DNA of 64,000 nucleotides, taken from the NCBI RefSeq assembly GCF_001718315.1, contig NZ_CP013364.1, positions 434,001-498,000 on the forward strand, given 5' to 3'. A program made the translations under genes and the position numbers. Below, piece by piece: positions 62,902-64,000 of this stretch (position 1 is the first letter of the stretch; the number at the start of each line of letters is the position of its first letter). This stretch comes from Burkholderia diffusa. Its GTDB lineage: Bacteria; Pseudomonadota; Gammaproteobacteria; Burkholderiales; Burkholderiaceae. The notes under the pieces are model-generated. The model did no database searches and had not been told where the DNA came from. It saw nothing but the letters and a program-made list of their open reading frames with translations.

Positions 62902-64000
62902 TCAGCGCAGCCCGTAGATCGCCTGGTTCACGATGTTCTCGAGCCGCTCCTGCGCGCCGCTCACATGTCGCGGGTCCACGCCGCGTGCGAGCGCGTCGTC
63001 CGCGAGCGACTGCAGCGTATAGCCGCCCGACAGGATCTTGCGGCCGAACGCGTCGTCCCACTGCGCGTAGCGCTGCCGGCGCAGCGCGTCGAGCCGGTCG
63101 TTCTCGACCAGTACGGCAGCGCGTTCGAGCGCGAGCGCGAGCACGTCGATCGCACCGACGTGGCCGTAGAAGAGATCTTCCGGATCGATGCTCTGGCGCC
63201 GCACCTTCGCGTCGAAGTTCATCCCGCCGGTCGTGAAGCCGCCGTGACGCAGGATCTCGTAGAACGCGAGCGTCAGTTCCTCGACGCTGTTCGGGAACTG
63301 GTCGGTGTCCCAGCCGTTCTGCGGATCGCCGCGGTTCGCGTCGACGCTGCCGAACACGCCGAGTGCGAACGCGTTGGCAATCTCGTGGTGGAACGAATGG
63401 CCGGCGAGCGTCGCGTGGTTCGCCTCGATGTTCACGCGAATCTCGTTCTGCAGTCCGTACTGCACGAGAAAGCCGTGCACGGTCGCGACGTCGTAGTCGT
63501 ACTGGTGCTTGGTCGGTTCCTGCGGTTTCGGCTCGATCAGCAGCGCGCCCTTGAAACCGATTCGATGCTTGTGCTCGACGACCATCGACAGGAAGCGCGC
63601 GAACTGGTCGCGCTCGCGCTTCAGGTCGGTATTGAGCAGCGTCTCGTAACCTTCTCGGCCGCCCCACAGCACGTAGTTCTCGCCGCCGAGCCGATGCGTC
63701 GCATCGAGCGCGTGGCACACCTGGGTTGCGGCCCACGCGAACACGTCGGGGTTCGGGTTCGTCGCGGCGCCCGCCGCGAAGCGCGGGTGCGAGAACAGGT
63801 TCGCCGTGCCCCACAGCAGCCGCACGCCGCTGGCCTGCTGGCGCTCGCCGAGATAGTCGACCATCCGCGCGAAATTGGCCGCGTACTCGCGCAGGCTGTC
63901 GCCCTCCGGCGCGACGTCGGTGTCGTGGAACGTATAGAAAGGCGTGCCGAGCTTCGTGAAGAACTCGAATGCCGCATCGGCCTTCATGCGCGCACGTTCG
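62902..64000 (-). CDS. xylA: D-xylose isomerase (5' end cut by window)
   Basis: About 365 residues are inside the window; the frame runs off the right edge ([20 protein letters not shown]), so the first ~75 residues are outside. The metal and catalytic residues lie in [10 protein letters not shown] (His), [17 protein letters not shown] (Glu/Lys), [20 protein letters not shown] (Glu/His) and [20 protein letters not shown] (Asp). It converts xylose to xylulose and leads the operon xylA-xylB-xylF-xylG-xylH. Confidence 0.96.
   Translation of the reverse strand, partial: ERARMKADAAFEFFTKLGTPFYTFHDTDVAPEGDSLREYAANFARMVDYLGERQQASGVRLLWGTANLFSHPRFAAGAATNPNPDVFAWAATQVCHALDATHRLGGENYVLWGGREGYETLLNTDLKRERDQFARFLSMVVEHKHRIGFKGALLIEPKPQEPTKHQYDYDVATVHGFLVQYGLQNEIRVNIEANHATLAGHSFHHEIANAFALGVFGSVDANRGDPQNGWDTDQFPNSVEELTLAFYEILRHGGFTTGGMNFDAKVRRQSIDPEDLFYGHVGAIDVLALALERAAVLVENDRLDALRRQRYAQWDDAFGRKILSGGYTLQSLADDALARGVDPRHVSGAQERLENIVNQAIYGLR

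Noticed and set aside
1-64000. tRNA, rRNA genes or a CRISPR array
   Set aside because: I found no cloverleaf-type tRNA ending in a CCA-like stem, no rRNA-like sequence and no regularly spaced identical repeats; a tool search could still reveal a tRNA.

Overview
The window looks like a piece of a Burkholderia genome, probably Burkholderia cepacia complex and probably a secondary chromosome. The basis is high GC with strong G/C third-codon bias, the family content (a YadA-like trimeric adhesin, DUF3096 and DUF1810 proteins, an OXA-42/57-like class D beta-lactamase, a xylAB-FGH operon) and dense two-strand packing of catabolic genes with LysR, AraC, Lrp, MerR, TetR and HxlR regulators. The species is inference; there is no rRNA or other marker gene here.

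Region 1 (1-17.4 kb) is accessory and partly decayed. It holds several regulator/enzyme pairs: HxlR/SDR, TetR/EamA exporter and MerR/haloalkane-dehalogenase-like hydrolase. It also holds an acyltransferase, a frameshifted class D beta-lactamase, a FimB-sized tyrosine recombinase, an IS1182-type transposase, an MFS exporter with a frameshifted tail, a lysozyme-like fragment, a multiply frameshifted gene, IS3/IS110/ISNCY scraps and an AT-rich orphan secreted-protein gene. At 15.9-16.6 kb lies the end of a Tn7/Tn5053-like transposon: tniQ, the tail of tniB, and three tandem 21-22-bp repeats beginning with TGT.

Region 2 (17.4-30.3 kb) is mostly envelope and surface functions. It has DUF1810, a small membrane protein, a His-rich periplasmic protein, a 1204-residue trimeric autotransporter adhesin with an AT-rich upstream region, a receiver-AraC response regulator convergent with a TonB-dependent receptor, and a Tat-exported alginate-lyase-like lipoprotein carrying Fn3 and LamG modules.

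Region 3 (30.3-50.3 kb) is a large nitrogen-compound catabolic locus. Leftward genes encode a HAD hydrolase, a peptide/opine-type ABC transporter, a gamma-glutamylputrescine-oxidase-like flavoenzyme, an AraC regulator, a bicupin, a DAO-like flavoenzyme, an aldehyde dehydrogenase and an M20 amidohydrolase. Rightward genes encode a GNAT protein, a GhrA-like reductase, an omega-aminotransferase, an Lrp/AsnC regulator and a succinate-semialdehyde dehydrogenase. Four transcription units in this locus share a roughly 100-bp upstream element, with a palindrome clearest in front of the ABC-binding-protein gene, so they probably form one regulon. I think this is the most interesting signal in the window: an apparently uncharacterised, coordinately controlled pathway for amine or acylated amino-acid substrates.

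Region 4 (50.3-64 kb) holds a membrane diguanylate cyclase with an intact I-site, a lipoprotein PAP2 phosphatase fused to autotransporter-type repeats, DUF72, a 56-residue membrane protein, an aldo/keto reductase divergent from a LysR regulator, and the leftward D-xylose operon xylA-xylB-xylF-xylG-xylH, with xylA cut by the window edge.
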